From Cacajao melanocephalus (Eukaryota > Chordata > Mammalia > Primates > Pitheciidae), in the NCBI GenBank assembly GCA_963573385.1, contig CAUYLG010021558.1, positions 1-64,000 on the forward strand: a DNA stretch of 64,000 bases. The letters run 5' to 3'. The notes beneath the pieces are model-generated. The model was not told where the DNA came from and did not search any database. It saw nothing but the letters and a program-made list of their open reading frames with translations. Below, in pieces: positions 35,218-47,530 of the stretch (positions are counted from its first letter, which is position 1; each line of letters opens with the position of its first letter). Made by a program: the position numbers and the translations under genes.

Positions 35218-35950
35218 CCCCACCACCACCACACATACACTGCATACACACACACCCCACACACATGCACTACACACACACCACACATACACACACATAC
35301 ACACACACCCCACCACCACCACACATACACTACATACACACACACCCCACACACATACACTACACATACACACACACATCCCACACACACTACACACACA
35401 CCACACCACATACACTACACACACATACACTACACACACACACACCCCACCACCACCACACATACACTACACACACACACACCCCACCACCACCACACAT
35501 ACACTACATACACACACATCCCACACACATACACTACACATACACACACGCCATACACATGCACTACACACAAACCACACATACACATACACCACACACA
35601 CAACACACATACACTACACATACACCACATACACACTACACACATACCCCACACACATATGCTACACACACACACCACACATGCTACACACACACCACAC
35701 ACCAAACACACATATACACACACACATCACCACCACACATACACCACACACACACCACACACACATACACCACACACACACCACACACGCACATCACACA
35801 CCACACCACACACATATACACTACACACATACCACACATACCACACCACACACACACACACACACCACACCACACACCACACCACACACATACACTACAC
35901 ACACACACATACACACATGTGCATCTGCACATGCACAGGCACACACAGGG
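35187..35950. repeat. Large AC-rich complex array in GLIS1 intron
   Basis: It starts as pure (CA)n and then alternates blocks such as ccccaccaccaccacacata and cactacacacacatacacta for 760 bp. At least four copies of a higher-order block with ccccaccaccaccacac (35216, 35307, 35446, 35482) show segmental duplication inside it. The Thr/His-only open frames across it are composition artefacts. In the pre-mRNA it reads UG/GUGG-rich. Confidence 0.95.
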
Positions 35951-36354
35951 CCCTACCCTGCCCCTGAGCTGGCCCCAGGACTGTCCCTTGGGGATGCTGA
36001 TACAAATCCACTCGCTTTCGTCTAAAAGCAAACAAGCTGGCTCTGTGTCTGCAGTGCATTCGCCTGGAAGTGGGCGGCAAGGCCCATCTCCGTGTTTGTT
36101 TTTCCAGGGCCTGACGTGTGTAGAACATTCCTCAGGCCCCGCGCCCCATAAGCCCTCAGGAAACCCTGTGGCCATGCCCAGCCAGCAGCCAAGCCCCGCC
36201 TGGAATCGCCATGTGGGCTGCAGCGCCGGCGGCCTCCCTCTGTCCATGATGAGGACGCTCCGTGTCTGCCGTGCAGAGCCCCTGCCTGCCCCTGCCACTC
36301 TGCACTTGGGGGCAGCTCTGCCGGGAGCGCTCCCCTATGTGGGCCCGTGCTGAG

Positions 36355-36480
36355 TGCTGGCCATTCACCCTCTCCCTGAGCCCCACACCCACTCTATGAG
36401 ACTCATCTTGCTTTGTAGAAGAAGAAACTGAGGCCCCTATTTTGCCCAAGATCCCACAGTGAGGGAAGGGAGGGAGCGTG
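36355..36480 (-). repeat. MIR, antisense
   Basis: It shows gtagaagaagaaactgaggc followed by gcccaagatcccacagtgag. Confidence 0.72.
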
Positions 36481-37659
36481 TGCAGGCCTCTGTTGAGAAT
36501 GCTTCCTCTACTCAGCGGCCTGGAATGGTCCAGTGAAGTGGGCAAGGGGAGAAAGAATCATGCCAGGGGGAAGCTGAGGCCCCGTGCAAGACAGCGGCTT
36601 ATTCGAGCCCGCTCAGGGAGTCTTTGCAGTCAGGACTCCAGCCCCACACTGAGAGCCTGGGACATGGCAGGATATGGTCAGCACTGAGTCAGTAAGACGA
36701 CAGGCAGGGGAAGGCTGCCTAGTCCGTGTGCGGGCTTCATACCTGCTGCCTCAGCTGAGCCTCCCTCTCTGTCTAAGGCAGGGGTTTTACCTCTGAGGAG
36801 GCCCAGGGAGGCCAGGGGGTTTCCTCAGACCTCCAGGACCAGGAGGCAGGGCCACGATCAGAACCCTGGCCCGGGCCTCTCCAGTCTGTTCCAAGAAACT
36901 TTCTTACCCATGGAGAGAATCCCACATTCTCCAATGCCAGAGGGGACTGGGGACATGCCTAGTCCCCTCTGGAAAGCAAGGCCCTGCCCTGTGAGGTGCC
37001 TGACTTGAGGGGCCTCTGGGGAGGGTGTTGGGACCACAAGCTAGCAACACAGAGCTGCCTGCAGTGTTTCTGTGGGGAGCTGGATCCGAGCGGGGTGCTG
37101 GGCTTGGCCGCTGTGCCTCCCGGGCCTCCCTGGGACCTCTTGGAGAGACAAAGGCCTGAGATCAGCCTGCGGGCTCATTCTGGGCTTGACCTGACCTAGG
37201 CCTTGGGGCTCTGTTCACACACCAAGTGGGGCCAAAGGCCTGTTGCTTTGGGGCTGGGTCCAGGAAACGCAGTAGGGAGGGCGGGAGGAAGAAGGAGGAA
37301 CATGGAAGGGGGCCTGGGAGGGTGGGGAGAGGGTGTAAGGAGGCCTGGCACAGTCAGCACCGGCTTGCGGCCTCTGGGAGGCATAACTGGGGGTGCTGGG
37401 GCACAGAGCATGCCTCTCAGGGCCTGGGCCAGGGTGCCACGGGCCCCTTGGGCTGAAAAGGTGACAAAGGCAGGGAGATTTGCTAGCGCCACTCCTCACT
37501 TCATGTCTGCAGCACAGCATGTGACAATGAAGCTGAGAAGGGGAGGAGAGTTGGGTTCAGGCTGGGGATGGGGCCCTTCCTTGCCTCCCTCACCCCTCTG
37601 CTGGCTGCACCCCCCAGGATGGCTGCCACACTAGCTTTTCCAACAGAGGGCGGTGGACT

Positions 37660-37790
37660 GCGAGCAGCGCAGCTCGAGTTTGCGTCCCAGCTCCGCCACT
37701 CACCTGCTGTGGACAGGGCAGATGGCTCAGTCTCTCTGAGACTCAATGTATGAAATGGGGATGACAGCCCACCCTGGCTGGTCACCAGGA
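37660..37790 (+). repeat. MIR, sense
   Basis: It shows gagtttgcgtcccagctccg, then tcagtctctctgagactcaa and atgaaatggggatgac. Confidence 0.62.
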
Positions 37791-38239
37791 TAAACTGGGG
37801 GCAGTGTGTGTGAGACTGTGGGCCAGATGTGCAGGGTGTCCCACCCCTGGCCCGGCCTGGCCCCAAGAACATTGCTTCCCTGCTGCTTTCTGTGCCCTGA
37901 ATCTTTTCTGGGTCTTGGTTTTCCCGGCTCTTAAGGTAAATGGCTGAAATCAGAGGCCTACAAGTGCCCTTTCAGCTCTGACCTCTGCTGTTTCACGGCC
38001 TCCAACTTACCCTGGAGGGGCTAGCTGCCCTCCTGGGCCCGTTTCCTCCTCATCTGTGAACTGGACGGGCTGAGGGGTGGCCACTCAAATCTCCCAGCCC
38101 CCTACCCACAGAGTTCCCCAAACACCTGCAGGAAGTGTAGAGAAGCTGGCCTGGGCCTGGGTGGGGCTCTGCTGCAGACCCCAGTCTCCTGTTCCACATG
38201 GGGCCCGGGGTCCTCCTGGGGAACGTGCCCCTTACCCAG

Positions 38240-38405
38240 GGCCTAGTGTAAGTCCCGGGTCTGAGTCGGCTGTGCCACGGTCCAGCTGTGTGATGGTGAG
38301 CAGGTACTGGCCTCAGGAGGCCCACTTCCCTCCTCTGCTAAATGGCTCAGTGACTGTCCCTGCTCAGTGCGCAGGGTCAGTATGAGATCCTGGGGGCTGA
38401 AGTTT
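38240..38405 (+). repeat. MIR, sense, diverged
   Basis: It shows gtcccgggtctgagtcggct and a later cttccctcctctgctaaatg. Confidence 0.55.
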
Positions 38406-38774
38406 TAGGAAGTGCTCTATTAACGGCAGATGGGGGGCTGCCTGGGCAGACACTGGAATAAAGTTGCCGTTATCTACTGCCTGGCACAAACAAGGGCAGG
38501 GAGGTAGGAAGGGAGCCAGCATCTGGAGGCCTGGGTCACCTGCAGGAGCCTGCAGTCTGAGGCACTGCCCACCTCAGCTCCTCACCTGCAGGGCTCAAGG
38601 GACAAAGGACCACCGTGGAGAGACTCTGGTGTGTCTGTGGAGGGGACAGGAAGAGCAGGGAGCAGTCTGCTCCGGGCGTGGCTGACAGGGCCCAGGGAGG
38701 GGATGCAGGAGGGCAAGTGTGGTCTCTCCATGAGGCTATTCATGGCTCTGGAGCCCAGGCTGGTACCCATGGGC

Positions 38775-38990
38775 CAAAGCAGTGCTCCTCAACTGGGGCA
38801 GGTTTGCCTCCCCTCACCCCCAGGGACATTTGGCCTCAGAGAGTTTTGATTGTTGCGATTGGGAGTGGGAACATCGGCTCCTTTCTAGTGGAGAGAGGCC
38901 GAGGATACGGCTGAACATCCTAGAATGCAGAGGACACCATCCGACCCACTGCCCTGCCGAGCATCATTCTGCCCCGAACATAGGTGGGGC
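38775..38990 (+). mobile_element. MER20-like non-autonomous hAT fossil
   Basis: The order gtgctcctcaactggggca, agggacatttggcctcagag, then ctgaacatcctagaatgcag matches MER20 as I remember it. It has no coding capacity. Confidence 0.78.
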
Positions 38991-39080
38991 CAAAGGGCAA
39001 GGCAGGGGCTCTGTGCTGAGTGAGTGGCAAGTGTGTGGCAGTACTCCACCCTGCCCTGGGCCTCCGCCTGCTGGGCCTAC

Positions 39081-39242
39081 CGTGTCTAGGTGGGTTCGCT
39101 GGTGCTTGGCGCGGTCACTGGAGTTGCTGAAGGCCTTCTGGCAGCCTGGGTGCTGGCACAGGTACGGTTTCTCGCCCGTGTGGCTCCTCAGGTGGATCTT
39201 GAGGTTCTCCAGCCGCGAGAAGGCCTTGCTGCAGCCTTCAAA
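39081..39242 (-). CDS. GLIS1: GLIS1 exon: zinc finger 3 (end) and zinc finger 4
   Basis: This exon has 54 codons and is phase 0 at both ends. Residue 4 is the second zinc cysteine of finger 3, whose first cysteine must lie in the previous exon; His17 and His21 complete it. The HTGEKPY linker follows, then finger 4 with Cys29, Cys34, His47 and His51, and the exon ends in the residues LDT. The acceptor reads CTCCTGCAG and the donor ACG|GTAGGC, which is weaker than consensus at +4 to +6. Role (family knowledge): the GLIS/GLI fingers 4-5 make the main base contacts in DNA. Because the exon is symmetrical, skipping it would keep frame and remove most of finger 3 and all of finger 4. The sequence is as expected for a very conserved region, with no oddity seen. 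Confidence 0.97.
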
Positions 39243-39889
39243 CTGCAGGAGAGGCTGGTGAGGGGCACTCCCAGCCCAGTGGGCACCCCACCCCTGCATG
39301 GAAATTTGCCCCCCAGGCCCGCCTGGCCCCAGCACCTCTGCCCCTCCCATCCTGCTCGAGCCTCTGGGAGCTCCAGATCAGCTGCCACAAAGTGCTCAGG
39401 GCTCAGGCCTTATCTGGAAAGGCCCGGTGAGTGGGGCACGAGGGCTGGAGAAGAAGGTGGCCTTTCCAGTTCTGGACCTGAAAGGCTCCCCTCCCCAGGG
39501 CCATTGGAAGTGCCGAGCTGCCCTGGCCACAGCACAGCCCGAATCAGGACTCTGAGGCAGGTGTCCTGGCACAGACAGCCTGAGATGTGGATGGACCCAC
39601 AGCCTGGGTCCGAATCGGGCTCGGCCCTGGAGAGGCGCTGGACAGTGCTCTCGACCCCTCTGTGCCTTGTTTCCTTGTTTTCAAGCTTGAGACAGGGTGG
39701 CTGCCACTCAAGGCCACCACTCAAGGCCACTCAAGGCTGAGGGCCCCAGGGGGTAGGACACTGAATGGCGCGGGGTTTGTCCATCTGGAGCACAGAGTCA
39801 AGGCTAACTGCTGTCGGAACAAGAGCCATATTTGTACACCGAAGGGCCCTTCATACATCCTGTGGCTCTGTGATCAAATACAGCCTCCA

Positions 39890-40070
39890 CACCTCTCCCT
39901 AGGCTCACCCCATGCCCTAGACCAACAGCAGGAGCTGGCCAGACAATTTCCAGCCTTTCTTCATTCAAGTCGCTCAGGAAGGAGTATCCTCTCTTTCACA
40001 GCCACCCAGCAACCTCCCTCAGCCTTCAAAATCCAGCTCAAAACCTGCCCAGTGGAGGCAGCAGCCTCTG
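39890..40070 (+). repeat. L2-like fragment
   Basis: It shows ttcaaaatccagctcaaaac, a common L2 landmark, preceded by pyrimidine-rich sequence. Confidence 0.55.
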
Positions 40071-40224
40071 GTCCTTCAGTGTGATAAGCTCCTCCTTCTG
40101 GCTTCTTCCCATCTGTCCCTGTCCCAGCCAGGCTGATGTTCTGGCCGTGTGTTCACATGGGTGGGAGGAGGGGACCCATGCTGAGAGGCGCCTGCTACAT
40201 CCAGGTATGGCACTGGGTGTTGGA

Positions 40225-40345
40225 CACACAACAGCTGTGAAATATAGGGCATCAATGTCCCCATCTCAGAGATGGAGGCTTCATGTGGTCAAGTGACCTG
40301 CCCAAGGTCACAGGGCTGTGACATGGCAATGACAAGACTCAGGCC
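40225..40345 (-). repeat. MIR, antisense
   Basis: It shows ccccatctcagagatggagg and gacctgcccaaggtcacagg. Confidence 0.68.
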
Positions 40346-42049
40346 AAGTCTGATGCCAAAGGCCAGGTGGCTCTGCTATGCCCTCAGCCTTCCTAGGGCA
40401 GGTGACCCTTGAGGAGGAAGGGACCGGAGGAGGCTGGCCCCCTCTCAGGAGCCAATGATTTTATCCCCCAGGTCCAGGGCTGAACGGCCAACCATGAGCA
40501 CCTAACCCGGATTAGGGCCCATGAACCAGGGGCCAGTGTGAGCTCCCAGCAGCAAGTGGACCAGGATGAGCTGGGAGCAGCCGTGTTCCCCGAGGACTGG
40601 CACTCCCAAAGCCTGCTCTTCACACCCTTTCTCTGGGGCTCATCTGCGGGAGTAGGGGGAGAAGCTGGTGCCTGGAGAGGACTGTGAGCTCATTTCAGAC
40701 CCTGTGATCCACCTGGCTGATTCTCATGGCCTTGGCTCAAGGCTGTTCAGCACATTGTGTAATTTCTGTTGTGAGGCTGTTCATTGGGACAGATTGACAG
40801 ATGGGCTCCAGTCTGTGCTGAGTGCCACAAGGCAGAGAGAACTCAGACACAGGTCCTGCCCTCTAGGAGTACAGAGCCCACGTGGGAGACGCACACGCAC
40901 ACACCCCCATAAAGCAACGCAGTTGAACTGTCATGGAGGGAAATACCAGGGCTGTGGCAGCACAGAGGAGATGCCTAAGGCAGCCTGGGGGCCGCAAGAC
41001 GCTTCCGAGGGCTTGATGACTGTCGCGGGCTTAGAGAGACATGTAGCAGTGTAAAGACACAGGCTGGCAGCTATACCAACACTGATGCATTCACTTCATT
41101 CAGTCTCTGGCCTGCCTAAGCCCTGAACCATGACCAACAGATCCAAAGAAGATAGTGGGGTGACGCACACTGAAGGCCAAGGAAGGGCAGGCTGAGAGGC
41201 ACCAAAGCATGAAAAGGGCACAGATCACTGTGAAGGCCCCTGAGTGGTTGATGTGTTCATCACACTGGGGGCGGGCTGGGCTCTACTGGGCAAGGAGCCT
41301 GCAGGGAGGTCAGAGGCCAGATAGCAGGGACTCAAATGCCAGGCCAGAGAGCCTGGACTCTGCCTTGGAGACAGTGGAGACCCTCTCCTAAAGAAGGGAA
41401 GGGACAGGGTCAGATATGTGCTGTAGGAAGAACCCTCTGGCTGCAGGTGACAAGTGGGGACTTGGGAGGGAGACAGGAAGATGGCAGCGGTAGCAGTTCT
41501 AGATGAGGGGCACCGAGGCCCCATCCAGGGCACAGGCCAGGCAGAGCTGCTCAGACAGTTACGAGAGACAATGGTCCCGGGAGAGCTCCCCACATGCCTG
41601 TTCCATGGAAGCCCAGCCACAAATCCGGGACATGCCCTGCTGGGGCCGGTCCAAGGCGAGCCGCCCACGGCTGGGTTTTAGACACTGTTCTGCTTCCTGC
41701 TTCCAGATGTGCTTTTTCCATGCATCCAAACCAGAAGGAAATCCTCTTTGGGCAGTAAATAGGCCACAAGTCACCCCTCTTGCTCGCCTGCAATGGCTTT
41801 GTGCCAAATTCACCCCAACGTGAGATGGGGGAGCCCAGGCTGGAGAGCGGGGCTTCCTCTGGGCATCCAGCTCATCCCTTTGTTCCCCTCTGGCCCATGC
41901 AGGGCAGGAGGTATCTGCAGCAGAGGGCAAAAACTCCTCTGGGCTGTGTGCTTTTCCCAACTCTGGGAGAGTGCTAGATGGTGGACCATGACCCACACGA
42001 CCATCTTCTCCCTGTGGTCTGTGTATTCCGGCCTCGGCCAACTCTCCGC

Positions 42050-42540
42050 TCAGCACAGTTGCTCCTATCTCCGCCTTGTTCAGCCTGTCTCCCTCCTGGG
42101 ACTCCTTCCCTTCCAACTCTCCGAAAATCCAATTCACATGTTTTTCAAACACAGGATCTGCGCTTGGTGTTCATGCTCTTCCGACATGGACTCAACTGCC
42201 TCTCCCATGCAGACGCTCCACACGTTATCTGCAGGAATGAGACTGTTTCTGAACCTGTCAGGAATTTCCATGCCCTCAGGCCTTTGCTTCAGCTGTTCCC
42301 TAGGCCTGGAATGCCTTTCCTTCATTTGGTCGTTTAGTGAACATCTACTTCTGTTGCTTAAGCACTTCCTCTGAGAATCCTTCCCTACCCTTCCCCACCC
42401 CTCCTCTGCAACATCTGTGGGCTTGTGGGGTGGGTTTCCCTGCACAGCTATGGCCTTCTCCCCCAGCCTCCAGGCTGAGAGTTTGAGAGTTCCTTGAGGG
42501 CAGGGTTGGCGTCTCAATCATGGGGCAAACGGTGGGACAG
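42050..42540 (+). repeat. L2, long fragment
   Basis: It shows ttccctaggcctggaatgcc, then gagaatccttccctaccctt and gttccttgagggcagggttg in the L2 order. Confidence 0.75.
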
Positions 42541-43009
42541 AAGCATGATCTAGGGGTTTCTGGGCATGCAGTCCATGCACCCCCTCACCTCAGTGTTGGG
42601 CAAAGTATCCCAATACATGTGTCTGCACTGATGCCCGTGCTGTGCCTACGTATGTTGGCCCAGCCTTGTCCTGCTCCCCGCCCCCTGGAACTTCCCAGAG
42701 CTGAGCCGCAGGCTGGGGTATAATAAGCAGCTGGCCAGGATGCCCTGATGGGAGTGACCCACGCCTCCAGGTGGAAGCAGTGGTAGCAGCAGATGACAGG
42801 GCACGGCCCCATCAGGACTGGTTTGGGATGCGGATGCTGCAGGCACCCCTAGCAGAGCCAGAGCCATACCCCATCAGGACCAGACATGCCAGGGGTCCTG
42901 AGGGTCTATGGGCTCTGCCTGCAGCTGCCTGCCAAGGTCCCTGTGGTCGTTTCTAGCCAACAGCTCCACAGATGGGGGCAACAGAGGCACAGAGAGAGGG
43001 ATGGGAGCG

Positions 43010-43150
43010 ACCATCAGTTCAGCACCTACTGTGTGCTCGGCTCTGTGGGGCTGGTGCTGTCACAAATGTGGTGTCTTATCCTCTCCACTGCTCAGTGGGC
43101 AAGTATTACTGTCTCCACTGACAGATGAGGAGCTGATGCTCAGGGTGCAG
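43010..43150 (-). repeat. MIR, antisense
   Basis: It shows cagcacctactgtgtgctcg and ccactgacagatgaggagct. Confidence 0.68.
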
Positions 43151-43854
43151 CCAGCATAGGAGTTACAGACATGGACCGGGTGTAGACCCAGCCCACGGGG
43201 AGCTCTTTGGGTCCCAGGAGCAGCCTCCAATGAATGCGAGGTAGCCTTTGGGGTGCACGTGGCTTGAAGGGGCTGCATCCACAGGCTGTGTAGGGCTGGG
43301 AGGGCTGCAGGGAGGGAGCCCCTCACCATTGTGTCATGGGGGCACAGATGCTGCAGAATGGATGTCGGGGCTTGTTAGAGCAGAAATGCAGCCATCTAGC
43401 ATATCCCTGGCTTCAGACCTCGGCTTCTCAGGGGGAGGGAGGACTTGCCTTAAGGTAATGGCACTATGACCTGAGGCCATCGTGATGATTCCATGTGCTC
43501 TGGCACCGTCTGTGCATGCAGAGAATGACACGGGTACCTCCTGTTGAGGGCAGATTGGAAACACACTGGCTCAAACAACCAAAAACACAACAGACTGATC
43601 TGGCCAGAAGGAAAGGCTCCCACGCCACGGGAATGGAGAAGGTGATACTGCGGGCAGTGGGTACCCAGGATAGGGAGAAGGAACAGCAGGACTGTCTAAC
43701 AGTCTTGAAAAATGTAAGGATAGGTGGTTAGGTTTTTCTTATTTACCTCAAAATACACAAACAGTAAAATATATTCAAAGATCAAGTTAAATTCATTCAA
43801 AGATGAATTCAGAATGACAGAGTGACTGACTGGGTGACTCCCTCTCTGACGCCT

Positions 43855-44040
43855 ACCATGGGTCAGGTGCTGCGTGTGTTTCATTTAATCCAGACCACGT
43901 GCCCCGCTGAGTAGCTCCTTTCCAGCCCGCTCTGCAGAAGAAACTGAGGCTCAGAAGGGTGATGCCACTGGTTCTAGGTCACACAGCCAGTCAGTGACGG
44001 AGCAGGGATCTGACCTCGGGTCTGGCTGACGGGCCTGTAT
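43855..44040 (-). repeat. MIR, antisense
   Basis: It shows gaagaaactgaggctcagaa, then aggtcacacagccagtcagt and gagcagggatctgacc. Confidence 0.85.
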
Positions 44041-44879
44041 GTGTTTCTGACCACTCTGGCCACTGCCTCAGGAACTCCTACCTAAAACACCAAAAAAGAA
44101 GCTCTCTCTCAGGAGCTATTACTGTCCATTCCAACCAGGCTGTCACAGGTTCCATTCCTGGGGCAAAGCCAGGCCGGGCCCAGCCCCAGAGCTAACACTG
44201 GGAAGGGAGGATGCCCACTGTGGGTGCCCCCATGCAGAAAGGAGAAGCAGGCAGCACGGCGGGGAAGAAAGTACCAGCTGATCCACAGAACGGCCTTGAC
44301 AGGCCCAGTTCCCACATGTGGGGCATGTTACAACAGAAGATTAAAATAATGGGGGAAAACACCCCAGGAACCGTGAAGCTCAGACCATCTGGAGTTTTAT
44401 AGTGACAGGCAGGGGAAAATCACAACCTAATTGAAAAATGTCCACTGCAATCCATTACCACTGCGTGCAGCTCGCAGAGCAGAGGGCAGGAGATGAAAGA
44501 GGGGAGCCATCAGGAGCCAGGGAGGGAGTGGCATCCTCGCCTCTGAGCCAAGCCCAGGGACCCCTCGGCTCTGACTGGGGGAGGGGGAGGGCTGAAGCCC
44601 AGGATCTGCTGGGCACTGGCTCAGACATTCAAATTGCAGGCTGGGTCCACCTTCCTCAGCAAGCTGCCTTCAGAGCCTTTCATGCATCTGTGGAAGGGCT
44701 AGGAGCATGCAGGGAGGCCAAGTGCAGTGCCTGGCATGATGCTGGCACTGGGTGATGGCTCTTCTCTCCCTCCGGCCCCTGGGGAAGAACCAAGGGCCCT
44801 GTTTCACATGTGAGTTGGTGACACCATGCCACAAACCAAAGTGCCACAATCTAAGTGACGCAGACAGAGGTTTGTGCTG

Positions 44880-45040
44880 CGGCTCCACCACCGTGAGCCC
44901 GAACCTGGGCTAGTCACGTCTCATTTCTGTCCTCATTTTTCTCCTCTCTAAAATGGGGCCACCACAAATGGCTGGTAGAATTAATGAAAGAATGTGCCCA
45001 GCATAGGAACTGGCACGTAGCTGGTACCTAATGAATGTCA
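44880..45040 (+). repeat. MIR, sense
   Basis: It shows tttttctcctctctaaaatg, then cagcataggaactggcacgt and the terminal cctaatgaatgtc. Confidence 0.82.
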
Positions 45041-45729
45041 AATTTCCTGCCTGCGGCTGGCATGGCCAAAAAGGAGGCAGGGTTCAGTTTCTCATGCTCT
45101 CACTAAAAATCTGGACCCAGAGAGTGAAGAGGAGGTTTGGGGGAACAGGGCACATGTGGGGGCAGGGGAGGAAATGCATCCAGTTTCAGCATTTGCCAGT
45201 GACTTGCTTCTAAACAAACACATTTCTGGTTTAAGGGTAAAATATACTGGGTTACAAAAGTCTGGCAGGCCATTCAGGGATCAACTTCTCATTTTTGTAC
45301 AAACTTTTAAGTTACTATACAACAATGATTTGGATGGGAGAGAAGTGCAGTGCCAGATCCTTCTACAAGATGTCAAATAATCCTGTGTTTGGCCAGCTCT
45401 AAAGGCCGTCCAGCTGGGCACTAAGGTCCACTTGCCCCCGCACTCTGGGAGGGGCCGCTGGCTGGCCTGAGGCTACTGTCCTATGCTCCCCCGTGGGGCT
45501 CCCCCAGGGTGTCCTCAGAGTCTGGGGCTTCGCCAGTCCTCTGGGGGAAGGTTGAGGCAAGAAGGGAAAGGACTGACGGGAGGAGGGTCCTGGGGGCAAG
45601 GCTGGAGGGCACCGGCCCAGGCTTTGTGATCTGGACCATGAGGCCCTGGAGGGTCTGATGTTTGGGGATGCGATGCCACCTGCATACATGAATGGAAGCG
45701 GGGGTGGGGTGCAGGGGAGACTCACCAGA

Positions 45730-45880
45730 ACAGCAGCTACCATGCTGACCACATGCCTAGGACGAGCCAGGCTCTCCCTAAACACCATCTCACTAATCCT
45801 GCAACCCCCTATTGTTTTAGAGGTGAAAACTGAGGCTGAGGGCGGGTCGGTGAGTCCCAGAGCTCACTCATGGGCTGGAG
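45730..45880 (-). repeat. MIR, antisense
   Basis: It shows atctcactaatcctgcaacc followed by gaggtgaaaactgaggctga. Confidence 0.68.
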
Positions 45881-46617
45881 CCTCAGTTCGCCTCTAGTAC
45901 TGAGTCTGTGTCCTGAGGCACACTCCAGTCCCAGGCAGCCACGACCAAGCACCTTACCAGGGGCAAGGCCATCTGCTCTCTGGGCCTTCATACCTACCTA
46001 GGGAAGCTGGCAGGCCAGGGAGGGCTGGGAGCGCACAGTAAGGCAAGGGAGAACGGGGCAGAGGGGCACACACTTCTTTCTGGGAGCCTGTCCGGGTGGG
46101 CCTGTCCTTGGGAGGAAGATCCCAAGGCTGATGGGGTGGGGGCTGTAGACGCCTGACCCTTCCTCACCAGGAATACACCAACAGCTCTGGCTGGGCCCTT
46201 CTCTGGCAGAAAATCCCTGTTTGGGCAAGAAATAGGTTCCTGTTCCCATCAGTGGAGGGATCTCCTGGAAAGATGGCCGGCCAGCAAGGATCAAGAGGGC
46301 CACCCTTCCAGGGTGTGTGGAACCCCCAAAAGCAGGAGGTGCAGGGAGGGCTGTGTCGGCTTCTCTTGGGGCCCACGCGGACAGGTGGGACCCAGGGGCT
46401 CTCCCAGTGCTGAGCTGTGGCTGGACATCGTCCGGGATGAGGAAAGAGGCTCCACCAGGGGCCAGGGCTCTGCAGTGAGCAGACGGCATAGAACAGCTGA
46501 CACACACACACCAAGCCACCAGCCACAGGCCAGAAACGCGGACATTCACACACTTTAACGTGAAACACCTCTCCTTCCAACCAAGCCACACGGCAGAGAC
46601 AGAGCCCCAGGACACCA

Positions 46618-47105
46618 ACACACACACACACTGATTCACACAGACACCAAGACCCAGAAACTCCCCTACACACATACACACACACACACACACACACGTA
46701 CACACCAATTCACCACACATACCTTACCCCCATACATATTACCCCCACACATATATGTGTTACCACATAACACACCCACACATATCATACCACACACACC
46801 ACACACACACTCCACAGCACATGAACACACCACATACACACCATACCTCACATCACAGCACACCCCAACATACACACACCATACCACCCCAAACACACCA
46901 CACTGCATACACACCTCCACCACACACACGCAAACACCATACACATAAACCATGTCTACACCCCATGATTCATCACAAAAACACACCGGCCAGGACACAC
47001 ATGTTCACACATATACCCAAAGACACCCAAGCCCCAGACCCGCCACATTCACAAACACACTAAGCCCCACCCGCCAGCCATACTGCCCCACCACCCCACA
47101 CACAG
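46618..47105. repeat. AC-rich array with (CA)n core
   Basis: The core (CA)n lies at about 46672-46697, followed by 400 bp of degenerate ACACACC/CACATA sequence, for example accacacacaccacacacac. It is similar in flavour to the array at 35187 but less ordered. Confidence 0.92.
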
Positions 47106-47229
47106 CACAGCACCTGGAATATGCATGTGGGTGCAGGGTCCACAGAGAGGCCAGGTCCACTGCGCCTCCTGACCTCTGCGTGGTGGCTGGCCTAGCCTTG
47201 GGGACCACACACATAGCCTGAGAGATCCC

Positions 47230-47530
47230 CACTGACCTCACTAGCCCACTCTCAGGCCACAGGCCGCGTCTTCCCGCCTCCAGGCCTTTGCCCATGCTGT
47301 GTCCTCTGCTAAAGGTGCCCCTGTTCACCGGCCAGTCCTCCCTGTCGCTCTAGGTTGGCTCAAGCCTGAGGCCTTCCTAGCTCTCTCACTGAGCCCAGTG
47401 CTGTGGCCAGGACTGCCAGTCCCTCACTGCTCTCCTTCTGCTCATGCACCTCATGCTCCTCTTAGAGCTCGGCCCTGCGAGCAGGGGAGGCAGACGTGAG
47501 GCCCCAGCGCTGAGCCTTGTGCAGCCTACC
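47230..47530 (+). repeat. L2-like fragment
   Basis: It shows ctccaggcctttgcccatgc and a following cctctgctaaaggtgccc, matching the L2 order seen at 42280. Confidence 0.6.

Larger units (their letters stand above)
33584..39080 (-). other. GLIS1 intron between zinc finger 4 and finger 5 exons (5.5 kb)
   Basis: Its main features are the 760-bp AC-rich array (35187-35950), MIRs at 33770-33910, 36355-36480, 37660-37790 and 38240-38405, L2-like sequence at 34360-34630, and a MER20-like DNA transposon fossil at 38775-38990. The remainder is GC-rich and unremarkable. Confidence 0.85.

Noticed and set aside
34859..36353. Thr/His-rich open frames of 288-388 codons on the plus strand, and Val/Cys-rich frames on the minus strand
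   Set aside because: They are the AC-rich array read in different frames. His/Cys abundance mimics metal-binding repeats but comes only from CAC, ACA and TGT codons.
39707..39735. Triplicated ccactcaaggc word
   Set aside because: A minor slippage event of three short copies without wider context.
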